DNA of 64,000 nucleotides from Leifsonia shinshuensis (GTDB taxonomy: Bacteria; Actinomycetota; Actinomycetes; Actinomycetales; Microbacteriaceae): contig NZ_JAHHZQ010000004.1 in NCBI RefSeq assembly GCF_022606355.1, positions 62,001-126,000 of the forward strand. Direction: 5' to 3'. Both the position numbers and the translations under genes were made by a program. Positions within the stretch are counted from its first letter, which is position 1, and the number at the start of each line of letters is the position of its first letter. Under the pieces are notes generated by a model. The model ran no database searches and had not been told where the DNA came from. It was given only the letters and a program-made list of their open reading frames with translations. Positions 29,297-36,960 of this stretch are shown here, piece by piece.

Positions 29297-30582
29297 CCAC
29301 AGCGGCCCCCGTCGTTCCCGACTCCTCCCCGATCGTCCTCGAGAAGGCCGAGATCCGCTCGTGGAAGGCGCCCATCGCCTTCGCCGTGTTCGTGGTCATC
29401 AGCCTGATCCTCTTCTTCGCCTTCCCGCGCCACGGGGCGAGCACCTTCCGGTTCTCCGAGGCCGGTGACGCGATCAAGCTCCCGAACCTGACCGTCGACA
29501 CGTTCTCGACCACCGTCGTCGTCACGATCCTGCTCACGCTGATCACGGCGTACAGCGCCTGGCTCTCCTGGCGGGTGCGCAAGACCCCGATCTGGCTGGT
29601 CATCGTCTTCGCGCTGCTGTTCATGTTCGCGTTCCTGTCGTGGGCGGGCTCCGGCCAGCTTCCGGTGCCGGTCACGGGCCTGCTGCTCGGAACGATCAGC
29701 CTCTCCGTCCCGCTCGTGTTCGGCGCGCTCGGCGGCGTCATCTCCGAGCGCGGCGGTGTCGTGAACGTCGCCATCGAGGGCCAGCTGCTCGCCGGCGCCT
29801 TCGTGTCGGCGATGACCGCGAGCCTCACCGGCAGCTGGGTCGTCGGCCTGTTCGCCGCGATGGTCGCCGGCGTGCTCGTCTCGTTCGTGCTCGCGGCGTT
29901 CTCGATCAAGTACCTGGTCGACCAGGTCATCGTCGGTGTCGTGCTCAACGTGCTCGTCACGGGCCTCACGAGCTTCCTGTACTCGACGGTGCTCGCGAAC
30001 GACCCGCAGGTGCTCAACCACCCGCCGCGGCTGCCCGACTGGCCCATCCCGATCCTCAGCGACATCCCGATCATCGGCAAGGTGCTGTTCGACCAGACGA
30101 TCATCGAGTACCTCATGTACATCGCGATCTTCCTGGTCTGGTTCGGGCTGTTCAAGACGCGCTGGGGCCTGCGCCTCCGCTCGGTCGGAGAGCACCCGGA
30201 GGCCGCGGACACCGTCGGCATCAACGTCAACGGCACCCGGTTCTGGAACGTCTCCCTCGCGGGAGCGGTGGCCGGTCTCGGTGGCGCGTACTTCACGCTC
30301 GGCTCGGTCGGCGCCTTCTCGAAGGAGATGACGGCGGGTCAGGGCTTCATCGCCCTCGCGGCCGTGATCTTCGGCCGCTGGGACCCGATCCGCGCGACCC
30401 TCGCCGCCCTCCTGTTCGGTTTCGCCACGAACCTGCAGAACGTGCTCGGCATCATCGGCTCGCCGGTTCCGAGCGAGTTCATGCTGATGCTGCCGTACGT
30501 CGTGACGATCTTCGCCGTCGCCGGGCTCGTCGGAATGTCGCGGGCGCCGGCCGCCGACGGCAAGCCGTACATCAAGTCATGA
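29293..30582 (+). CDS. Nucleoside ABC transporter permease 2
   Basis: A 429-residue partner permease (YufQ-like), with about ten transmembrane spans. The conserved blocks GGVISERGGVVNVAIEGQLL and IKYLVDQVIVGVVLNVLVTGL and the later EHPEAADTVGINVNGTRFWNVS match permease 2 of Nup-type transporters. The GTG start overlaps the first permease stop by 4 bases (GTGA), and its stop overlaps cdd (ATGA). It differs from permease 1 in having a very short N-terminal tail and an extra long N-terminal helix pair. Confidence 0.92.
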
Positions 30583-31037
30583 CCGCGCAGCAGATCGACT
30601 GGGCCGCACTGCGCGCCGCCGCGAACGAGGCCAGGACGCACGCCTACGTGCCGTACTCGAAGTTCCCGGTGGGTGCTGCGGCGCTCGTCGACGACGGCCG
30701 GATCGTGAGCGGCTGCAACGTGGAGAACGCCAGCTACGGCATCACGCTGTGCGCCGAGTGCGGGCTCGTGTCGTCCCTGGCGATGACCGGTGGAGGACAC
30801 CTGGTCGCGTTCACGTGCGTCAACGGCGACGGCGACACCCTGATGCCGTGCGGTCGCTGCCGGCAGCTGCTCTACGAGCACTCGGCCGAGGGGATGCTGC
30901 TGGAGACCGTCTCGGGCATCCGCACGATCGACGAGGTGCTGCCGGACGCCTTCGGGCCGCGGCAGCTCGACGCCTATGCCGAAGAGCACGGCGACGCCGA
31001 CCACCGCACGAGCGACACCGTGCGACCAAACGACTGA
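30579..31037 (+). CDS. cdd: Cytidine deaminase
   Basis: A 152-residue zinc hydrolase that converts cytidine and deoxycytidine to uridines after uptake. The substrate motif NVENASYG (residues about 47-54) is followed by the zinc and proton-shuttle block CAECGLVSSL and the second ligand pair PCGRCRQLLYE. The CAEC form, instead of the CAER of Bacillus, resembles the M. tuberculosis enzyme. The C-terminal 30 residues are charged and may be flexible. Its ATG overlaps the permease 2 stop, so transport and deamination are made from one message. Confidence 0.95.
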   Translation: MTAQQIDWAALRAAANEARTHAYVPYSKFPVGAAALVDDGRIVSGCNVENASYGITLCAECGLVSSLAMTGGGHLVAFTCVNGDGDTLMPCGRCRQLLYEHSAEGMLLETVSGIRTIDEVLPDAFGPRQLDAYAEEHGDADHRTSDTVRPND

Positions 31038-31051
31038 GGGGTTACATCTTC

Positions 31052-32356
31052 GTGAGCACCGCGGGAGCGGTCGAGGCGTTCGACGCCGTCGACCTGATCA
31101 GGACCAAGCGCGACAAGGGCGAGCTGAGCACGGCCGAGATCGACTGGCTGGTGGACGCGTACACGCGCGGCTATGTCGGCGACGAGCAGATGTCGGCGAT
31201 GACGATGGCGATCTTCCTCAACGGGATGACGCGCCGCGAGATCAAGGACCTCACGCTGGCGATGATCGCCTCGGGCGAGCGGATGGACTTCTCCGGCCTC
31301 GGCAAGCCGACAGCGGACAAGCACTCCACTGGCGGCGTCGGCGACAAGATCACCCTGCCGCTGATGCCGCTCGTCGCCGCGTTCGGCGTCGCCGTCCCGC
31401 AGCTCTCGGGCCGGGGGCTTGGCCACACCGGAGGCACGCTCGACAAGCTGGAGAGCGTCCCGGGCTGGCGCGCCAACCTCAGCAACGAGGAGATGTTCGC
31501 GCAGCTCCGCAACGAGGGCGGCGTGATCTGCGCGGCCGGCTCGGGCCTGGCTCCCGCCGACGGCAAGCTGTACGCGCTCCGCGACATCACCGGCACCGTG
31601 GAGGCCATCCCGCTGATCGCGTCCTCGATCATGTCCAAGAAGATCGCCGAGGGCACCGGCGCGCTGGTGCTCGACGTCAAGTTCGGCTCCGGCGCCTTCC
31701 TCAAGGACATCGAGAAGTCGCGCGAGCTCGCCCGCACGATGGTCGAGCTCGGCAGGGACGCCGGTGTCGCGACCTCCGCCCTGCTCACCGACATGAACGT
31801 GCCGCTGGGCCTCGCGATCGGCAACGCCAACGAGGTGCGCGAGTCGGTCGAGGTGCTCGCCGGAGGCGGCCCCGCCGACATCGTGGAGCTGACGGTCGCC
31901 CTCGCGCGCGAGATGCTGGCGCTCGCGGGCCGACCGGACGCCGATGTGGAGGCCGCGCTGAAGGACGGCCGCGCGATGGACAAGTGGCGCGCCACCGTCC
32001 GCGCGCAGGGCGGCGATCCCGACGCGGCGCTTCCGGTGGCCCGCGAGACCCACACGGTCGTCGCGGAGGCCGACGGCGTCCTGGTCGAGCAGCAGGCACT
32101 CCCGTTCGGCATCGCGGCCTGGCGGCTGGGCGCCGGCCGCGCCCGCAAGCAGGACCCGGTGCAGCACGCTGCGGGGATCGACCTCCACGCCAAGCCCGGC
32201 GACGAGGTGCGCGCCGGGCAGCCGCTTTTCACTCTGTCGGCCGACGAGCCTGCCCGCTTCGAGCGCGCCCTGGAGGCGCTCGACGGCGCCTACCGCATCG
32301 CGCCTCCCGGGACCGCCTTCGAGCGCGGCCCGCTGGTCGCCGAGCGCATCGGCTGA
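31052..32356 (+). CDS. deoA: Thymidine / pyrimidine-nucleoside phosphorylase
   Basis: Phosphorolyses thymidine or uridine to base and (deoxy)ribose 1-phosphate. The 434-residue protein has the family signature SGRGLGHTGGTLDKLESVPG near residue 125, preceded by the phosphate-binding KHSTGGVGDKITL and followed by SSIMSKKIAEG, and ends with a PYNP-type C-terminal domain (AGIDLHAKPGDEVRAGQPL). The GTG at 31052 is supported by GAGGGG 10 bases upstream, and the N-terminal helix starts here; the frame continues upstream through cdd in another phase. Only 14 bases separate it from cdd, so it belongs to the same operon. Confidence 0.94.
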   Translation: MSTAGAVEAFDAVDLIRTKRDKGELSTAEIDWLVDAYTRGYVGDEQMSAMTMAIFLNGMTRREIKDLTLAMIASGERMDFSGLGKPTADKHSTGGVGDKITLPLMPLVAAFGVAVPQLSGRGLGHTGGTLDKLESVPGWRANLSNEEMFAQLRNEGGVICAAGSGLAPADGKLYALRDITGTVEAIPLIASSIMSKKIAEGTGALVLDVKFGSGAFLKDIEKSRELARTMVELGRDAGVATSALLTDMNVPLGLAIGNANEVRESVEVLAGGGPADIVELTVALAREMLALAGRPDADVEAALKDGRAMDKWRATVRAQGGDPDAALPVARETHTVVAEADGVLVEQQALPFGIAAWRLGAGRARKQDPVQHAAGIDLHAKPGDEVRAGQPLFTLSADEPARFERALEALDGAYRIAPPGTAFERGPLVAERIG

Positions 32357-32428
32357 CCGCCGGCGCGCGAAGCGGCGCAGAATCGGATCGAAGCCTCCGA
32401 GGCGGCCGACTGTCCGCCGTCCCGGCGG

Positions 32429-32459
32429 TTGCCGCGGGGTGGGCGGCCTTCAGTAGATT
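32429..32459 (+). promoter_or_regulatory. Putative promoter of add (TTGCCG, 19 bases, TAGATT)
   Basis: TAGATT ends 7 bases before the ATG at 32467, close to leaderless spacing. The -35-like TTGCCG is 19 bases upstream. Confidence 0.4.
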
Positions 32460-32466
32460 GGGAGAC

Positions 32467-33591
32467 ATGAGCATGAGTGAGAACGTCGGCGAGTACACGC
32501 TGAGCGATGGGACCGACATCCGGGCGCTGCCGAAGGTGTCGCTGCACGACCACCTGGACGGCGGCCTGCGGCCTGCCACCGTGCTGGAGCTCGCCGACGG
32601 GATCGGCCTCGAGCTCCCGGCGAGCGACCCGGCGGCCCTCGGGGCCTGGTTCGCCGAGAAGTCCAACTCGGGCTCGCTCGTGGAGTACCTCAAGACCTTC
32701 GACCTGACCACCGCCGTGATGCAGACCCGCGAGGGTCTGACCCGTGTCGCACGTGAGTTCGTGCAAGACCTCGGAGCGGACGGCGTGGTGTACGGCGAGA
32801 TCCGCTGGGCTCCCGAACAGCACCTCACCCGCGGTCTCAGCCTCGACGAGACCGTGGAGGCCGTGCAGGAGGGCCTCGAGCAGGGCATCGACGACGTGCG
32901 CGCGACCGGTCGCCGCATCCGCGTGGGCCAGCTGGTCAGCGCCATGCGCCACACCGACCGCAGCCTCGAGATCGCCGAGCTCGCCGTGCGTCACCGCGAC
33001 CGCGGCGCCGTCGGCTTCGACATCGCCGGCCCCGAGGCGGGCTTCCCGGCCTCGAACCACCGCGCCGCCTTCGACTACCTCGCCGCCAACTTCTTCCCGT
33101 CGACGGTGCACGCGGGCGAGGCGGACGGTCTCGACAGCATCCGCAGCGCCCTCCTGGACGGCCGTGCGCTCCGCTTGGGCCACGGTGTACGCCTCGCCGA
33201 GGACATCACGATCGAGCGCCAGGACGACGAGAACACCTACGTGACGCTCGGCACCCTGTCGCAGTGGGTCAAGGACCGCGAGATCGCGCTGGAGACCAGC
33301 CCGACCTCCAACCTGCAGACCGGCGCGATCGCGGCGTGGGGCGACGACATCCTCGACCACCCGTTCGACCTGCTGTACCAGCTCGGCTTCCGGGTGACGG
33401 TCAACACCGACAACCGCCTCATGAGCGGCACCACCCTCACGCGCGAGCTGAGCATCCTCGCCGACGCGTTCTCGTATGACAGCACCGACCTCGAGATCTT
33501 CCAGCTGAACGCTGCGGCGGGGGCCTTCCTCCCGGTCGAGCAGCGTGAAGAACTGGCGGAGATCATCACAGCAGGTTTCGAGGGTTCGTGA
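32467..33591 (+). CDS. add: Adenosine deaminase
   Basis: Deaminates adenosine and deoxyadenosine to inosines. The 374-residue TIM-barrel metallohydrolase has zinc ligands in VSLHDHLDGGLRP near residue 25, the substrate His/Glu block VHAGEADG near 218, LRLGHGVRL near 240 and the catalytic VNTDNRLMSGTTL Asp pair near 315. Two in-frame ATGs (32467 and 32473) are possible: the first lies 13 bases after a TANNNT hexamer (leaderless), while the second has GGGAG at 8 bases. It follows deoA with its own promoter and precedes a PTS pair. Confidence 0.93.
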   Translation: MSMSENVGEYTLSDGTDIRALPKVSLHDHLDGGLRPATVLELADGIGLELPASDPAALGAWFAEKSNSGSLVEYLKTFDLTTAVMQTREGLTRVAREFVQDLGADGVVYGEIRWAPEQHLTRGLSLDETVEAVQEGLEQGIDDVRATGRRIRVGQLVSAMRHTDRSLEIAELAVRHRDRGAVGFDIAGPEAGFPASNHRAAFDYLAANFFPSTVHAGEADGLDSIRSALLDGRALRLGHGVRLAEDITIERQDDENTYVTLGTLSQWVKDREIALETSPTSNLQTGAIAAWGDDILDHPFDLLYQLGFRVTVNTDNRLMSGTTLTRELSILADAFSYDSTDLEIFQLNAAAGAFLPVEQREELAEIITAGFEGS

Positions 33592-33603
33592 CGCGCTAAC
33601 GCG

Positions 33604-33609
33604 TACGCT
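33604..33609 (+). promoter_or_regulatory. -10 hexamer TACGCT of a leaderless promoter (PTS IIA)
   Basis: TACGCT lies exactly 12-7 bases before the ATG at 33616. An inverted repeat, GCGCTAACGCG, precedes it. Confidence 0.5.
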
Positions 33610-33615
33610 GGACAC

Positions 33616-34074
33616 ATGCCGCTGCCACCGTTGCCCGACTCCGCCGTGACCGTCGGAGCCCACGCCTCGGACTGGCGCGACGCCGTCGAACTGGCGGGGG
33701 AGGCGCTGACGCGCTCCGGTGCGACGGAGCAGGGCTACGGCGCGCGGATGATCCAGGTGATCGAGGAGTTCGGCGCTTACATCGTCATCGCCCCCGGCCT
33801 CGCGCTGGCCCACGCGCGACCCGGACCCGATGTGCATCACGACGGGCTCTCGGTGGTGACTCTCGACGAGCCCGTGGTCTTCGGCCACCCGCACAACGAC
33901 CCGGTCTCGGTGGTGATCGGTCTCGCCGTCTCCACGCCGGAGGGCCATGTGCGCAGCGTGGCCGAGCTCGCCAATGTGTTCAACGACCCCGAGGCGATCC
34001 CGGCGCTGGCCGCGGCGGCCGACGTCGCAGAGGTGCAGCGCATCCTCACGCTGACCGAGGACGCTGCGCGGTGA
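33616..34074 (+). CDS. PTS EIIA-type protein (fructose/mannitol/ascorbate superfamily)
   Basis: A 152-residue phosphocarrier domain. The active-site block is APGLALAHARPGPDV, in which the His accepts phosphate from HPr, and it is followed by the usual PHNDPVSVVIGLA strand. It resembles UlaC/MtlA-type IIA proteins. It forms a GTGA overlap with a IIB gene, so the two are co-translated. No IIC (membrane permease) gene occurs within the window, so the pair may serve a IIC encoded elsewhere or have a regulatory role. Start supported by TACGCT 12-7 bases upstream. Confidence 0.85.
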   Translation: MPLPPLPDSAVTVGAHASDWRDAVELAGEALTRSGATEQGYGARMIQVIEEFGAYIVIAPGLALAHARPGPDVHHDGLSVVTLDEPVVFGHPHNDPVSVVIGLAVSTPEGHVRSVAELANVFNDPEAIPALAAAADVAEVQRILTLTEDAAR

Positions 34075-34343
34075 GGATCGTCGCGATCTGCGGTGCCGGC
34101 ATCGGCACCTCCGGCATCCTGAAGGTGAACGCGGAGCGGGTTCTGGAGCGACTCGGCCTCGACGCCGACGTCACCGCTGCCGACATCGCGAGCGTGAGCT
34201 CTGCGGCGGGCGACGCTCAGATCATCCTCACCTCGCCCGAGCTGGTCGACCGGATCGGTCCGACCAACGCCGACGTGATCGTGGTGCAGAACTACTTCGA
34301 CCTCGACGAGCTCGAGCAGAAGCTCGACGAAGCGCTGGGCTGA
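34071..34343 (+). CDS. PTS EIIB-type protein (lactate/ascorbate/galactitol family)
   Basis: A 90-residue P-loop phosphocarrier. The CGAGIGTSGIL loop at residues 8-18 has the active-site Cys of the IIB-lactose/ascorbate type. GTG start overlaps the IIA stop by 4 bases. The small single-domain architecture matches UlaB-like proteins and the absence of a fused IIC is normal for that group. Substrate unknown. Confidence 0.85.
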   Translation: MRIVAICGAGIGTSGILKVNAERVLERLGLDADVTAADIASVSSAAGDAQIILTSPELVDRIGPTNADVIVVQNYFDLDELEQKLDEALG

Positions 34344-34372
34344 CGGCGCCGGGTCAGACCCCGGGCGCCGGT

Positions 34373-34681
34373 TCAGTCTGCGGCGTCGAGCAGAGCCTCG
34401 ATCAGACCGGGAAAGCGCTCGTCGAGTTCGGCGCGGCGCAATTGGATGTCGTGCGTACGGCCGTTCACGATCGTGTTGGTGAGTCCTGCTTCGCGCAGAG
34501 TCTTGAAATGGTGCGCCAGCGTCGACTTCTGCACGTCGACGCCCCAGTCGGTGACGCCTTTCGGGTGGGCGTCCCCGTCGGCGATCGCGCGCACCATCTG
34601 CAGTCGCACCGGATCGGCCAGTGCGCGGAGCACATCCACCAGCTCGACCTGATCCATCGGCGGCGAGGGGTATTCGGTCAT
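34373..34681 (-). CDS. ArsR-family transcriptional regulator
   Basis: A 102-residue winged-helix repressor. The recognition region LADPVRLQMVRAI and STLAHHFKTLREAGL match ArsR/SmtB-type HTH proteins. No metal-binding CxC pair or His/Cys-rich site is visible, so it probably senses a small organic molecule rather than arsenite or zinc. It is divergent from an MFS exporter, and a 19-base direct repeat with an internal inverted repeat lies between them. That layout is typical of local repression of an efflux gene. Confidence 0.88.
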   Translation of the reverse strand: MTEYPSPPMDQVELVDVLRALADPVRLQMVRAIADGDAHPKGVTDWGVDVQKSTLAHHFKTLREAGLTNTIVNGRTHDIQLRRAELDERFPGLIEALLDAAD

Positions 34682-34691
34682 GCGGCGCCCA

Positions 34692-34717
34692 ATTGTTTGA
34701 CAATCATCGAACTATCG
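34692..34717. promoter_or_regulatory. Candidate ArsR operator: inverted repeat plus first direct repeat
   Basis: ATTGT-TTG-ACAAT (34692-34704) is an inverted repeat and the segment 34699-34717 recurs with 2 changes at 34735-34753. The site covers positions about -34 to -16 relative to the MFS transcription start, so binding would block RNA polymerase. Confidence 0.6.
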
Positions 34718-34720
34718 CCC

Positions 34721-34726
34721 TACGCT
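34721..34726 (+). promoter_or_regulatory. -10 hexamer TACGCT of a leaderless promoter (MFS)
   Basis: TACGCT lies exactly 12-7 bases before the MFS ATG at 34733, between the two direct repeats. Confidence 0.55.
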
Positions 34727-34732
34727 GACGGT

Positions 34733-35926
34733 ATGACGATCATCGAACAATCGTACCGCAGAACGACTCCGGCGTTCGTGGTCCTCGCCCTCGGGCTCTT
34801 CGTGGTCGGCACCAACGCCTTCGTCATCGCCGGGCTGCTGCCGGAGATCGCGGCGACCCTGCACACCTCCGCCGCAGCGGTCAGCGTGTCGATCACCACC
34901 TACTCGCTCGTCGTCGCGGTCGCGGCTCCTGCGGTCTCGATCCTCCTCCCGCGCGTGCCCCGCTCCGCCCTGATGGCGGCCGGGCTCGCCGTCTTCGCCG
35001 TCGGCACGGCGGTCGCCGCCGTCGCTCCCGATCTCGGCTGGTTCATCGCAGGTCGGACCTTCTCCGGGATCGGCGGCGCGGCACTCGTCCCGACCGCCAC
35101 TGCCGCGGCGGCCTCCCCCGCCGCGCCCGAGAAGCGCGGACGTGCGCTCGCCCTGGTCGGCGCGGGGTTCACGCTCGCGACCGCTGTCGGATCGCCGCTC
35201 GGCACCGCGCTCGGCGGCGTGGCCGGCTGGCGGTTCGCACTCTGGTGCGTGGTCGGACTCGGCGTGGTGCTTGCCGCACTCATCCCGGTGTTCGTGCGGC
35301 GCGTGCCGCTGGCGCCGCCGGCGAGCCTGAGGCGACGGCTGGCGGTGCTGGCGGACCTGCGCGTGCTCGCGCTGCTGGCGACCACCGTGTTCATGATCGC
35401 CGGCTTCAACATCGTCTACATCTTCTCCGCCGCGGTGACCCGGGCGTCGACCGGCGGCGCGGGGCCGCTGCTGGCGGCACTCCTCCTGGCGTACGGGGTC
35501 GCCGGCGTGGTCGGGAACGTCGTCGCCGGGCCGCTGACCGATCGTTTCGGCAGTCGCCGCATCGCGACGTACGCACTGATCGGACAGGTCGTCGCGCTCG
35601 CGGTGCTGCCGTTCGTCGAAGCGTCGTTCGCCGCCTCCGCGGTCGTGTTCGCGCTCTGGGGCGTCACCGCCTTCGCCATGGCGATCCCGGTGCAGCACCG
35701 CCTCGTACACCTCGACCCGGCGTCGTCCGCGCTCGTGCTCTCGTGGTATTCGACCGCGATGTACGTCGGCATCGCGATCGCTCCGCCGATCGGCACGCTC
35801 GCCCTGGGCGCGGGCGGGGCCCAGGTCGTGCCGTTCGCCGGCGCGGCGGCGACGGTGGCCGCGCTGGCGACGTTCCTGCTGAGCTTCGCCGCGCGCGCCG
35901 CCCGGCGCTCTGTGCCGACGCGCTGA
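34733..35926 (+). CDS. MFS transporter (DHA1/AraJ-like exporter)
   Basis: A 397-residue 12-span major facilitator. It opens with VVLALGLFVVGTNAFVIAGLLPEIA (MFS motif-like), has a loop LPRVPRSALM between spans 2 and 3 in place of the usual GxLaDrxGrr, and shows GRTFSGIGGAALVPTATAAA, GSPLGTALGGVAGWR (motif C) and GPLTDRFGSRR. The AraJ-like exporters handle sugars or drugs; the substrate here is unknown. It is divergent from an ArsR-family gene, and the second copy of the 19-base repeat lies in codons 2-7, so the repressor may bind inside the gene as well. Confidence 0.88.
   Translation: MTIIEQSYRRTTPAFVVLALGLFVVGTNAFVIAGLLPEIAATLHTSAAAVSVSITTYSLVVAVAAPAVSILLPRVPRSALMAAGLAVFAVGTAVAAVAPDLGWFIAGRTFSGIGGAALVPTATAAAASPAAPEKRGRALALVGAGFTLATAVGSPLGTALGGVAGWRFALWCVVGLGVVLAALIPVFVRRVPLAPPASLRRRLAVLADLRVLALLATTVFMIAGFNIVYIFSAAVTRASTGGAGPLLAALLLAYGVAGVVGNVVAGPLTDRFGSRRIATYALIGQVVALAVLPFVEASFAASAVVFALWGVTAFAMAIPVQHRLVHLDPASSALVLSWYSTAMYVGIAIAPPIGTLALGAGGAQVVPFAGAAATVAALATFLLSFAARAARRSVPTR
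34735..34753 (+). repeat. Second copy of the 19-base ArsR/MFS direct repeat
   Basis: 17 of 19 bases match 34699-34717. The copies are 36 bases apart, about 3.4 helical turns. This copy lies within the first codons of the MFS gene. Confidence 0.7.
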
Positions 35927-35980
35927 GTGCGCGCGGCCTCGCAGCATGGGCGATTCCGGCGCTGCGCGCCGCTTCGCGAC

Positions 35981-36919
35981 TCAGTCGAGCGCGCCGAGCC
36001 CGCGCAGCACGGCCTCGGCCGCCGCGGCCACGAGGGCGTCGTCGGTGTCGGCGTCCGCCGCCGCGTGGTCGGTGAGCACGGCCAGCACGACCGGCTTGCC
36101 CGTGTCGCGCCAGATCACGGCGATGTCGTTGCGGGTGCCGTGATCGGCGCTGCCGGTCTTGTCGCCGACCGTCCAGTCCGACGGAGCGACCGAGCGGATC
36201 AGCGCGTCTCCCGTCGTGTTGCCGACCAGCCACGTCTTCAACTGGGCACGGGCGCCCGTCGGGAGGGCGGAGCCGAGCGCGAAGGCGCGGAGGTCGGTCG
36301 CCAGGGCGCGCGGCGTGCTGGTGTCGGCGGTCTCTCCCGGCGTGAGCCGGTTCAGCGCCGGTTCGACGCGCTCCGCGCTGGTGACGGTGTCGCCGAGCCC
36401 GCGCAGGGCCGCCTGGAACCCGGCCGGACCGCCGAGGGCGTCGAACAGGAGGTTGCCGGCGGTGTTGTCGCTGTACCGCACCGCGGCGTCCGCGAGCTCG
36501 CGGAGCGTCATCCCGGTCTCCACGTGCTGTTCCGTGATCGGGGAGTGGGCGACCAGCTGGCCGGACGTGTAGCCGACCGGTGCGTCGAGACCGCCGGCCG
36601 GCGGGTCGGCGAGCACTGCGGCCGCGGCGAGGGCCTTGTACGTGGAGGCGTAGCCGAAGCGTTCGTCTGCTCGGTAGGCGAGCTGCTTCCCGGTCCCCGT
36701 GTCGACCGCGTACACGCCGACGCGCGCGCCGTGCTCGGACTCCAGGGCTTCGAGTTCCTTGTGCGCGGTTGCGCTGCGCGCGTCCGGCGACGCCGACGGG
36801 GTCACCGGCGGCGGAGTGGCGGACGTGCCGCTCGGGCCTCCACCCGCTGTCGGCGCGCACCCCGCGAGGAGGGCGGCGATCGTGAGCGGGATGACGAGCT
36901 GGAATTTCACACGCATCAT
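35981..36919 (-). CDS. Class A beta-lactamase, lipoprotein
   Basis: A 312-residue serine beta-lactamase. The signal ends in a lipobox (LLAGC, Cys at residue 21), so it should stay membrane-anchored on the outer face. All catalytic elements are present in order: STYK near residue 91, SDN in YSDNTAG, the omega-loop EPALN, and DKTGSADHG. The Pro/Ser/Thr-rich stretch of about 25 residues after the lipobox is a linker. Neighbours (an MFS exporter and a sugar mutase) give no sign of a mobile element and codon use is ordinary, so it looks native rather than acquired. Start at 36919; a second ATG follows directly. Confidence 0.93.
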   Translation of the reverse strand: MMRVKFQLVIPLTIAALLAGCAPTAGGGPSGTSATPPPVTPSASPDARSATAHKELEALESEHGARVGVYAVDTGTGKQLAYRADERFGYASTYKALAAAAVLADPPAGGLDAPVGYTSGQLVAHSPITEQHVETGMTLRELADAAVRYSDNTAGNLLFDALGGPAGFQAALRGLGDTVTSAERVEPALNRLTPGETADTSTPRALATDLRAFALGSALPTGARAQLKTWLVGNTTGDALIRSVAPSDWTVGDKTGSADHGTRNDIAVIWRDTGKPVVLAVLTDHAAADADTDDALVAAAAEAVLRGLGALD

Positions 36920-36960
36920 GCCAGCTTCGACCATGCGGGGCCGACGGTCAAGCCGGGTCG

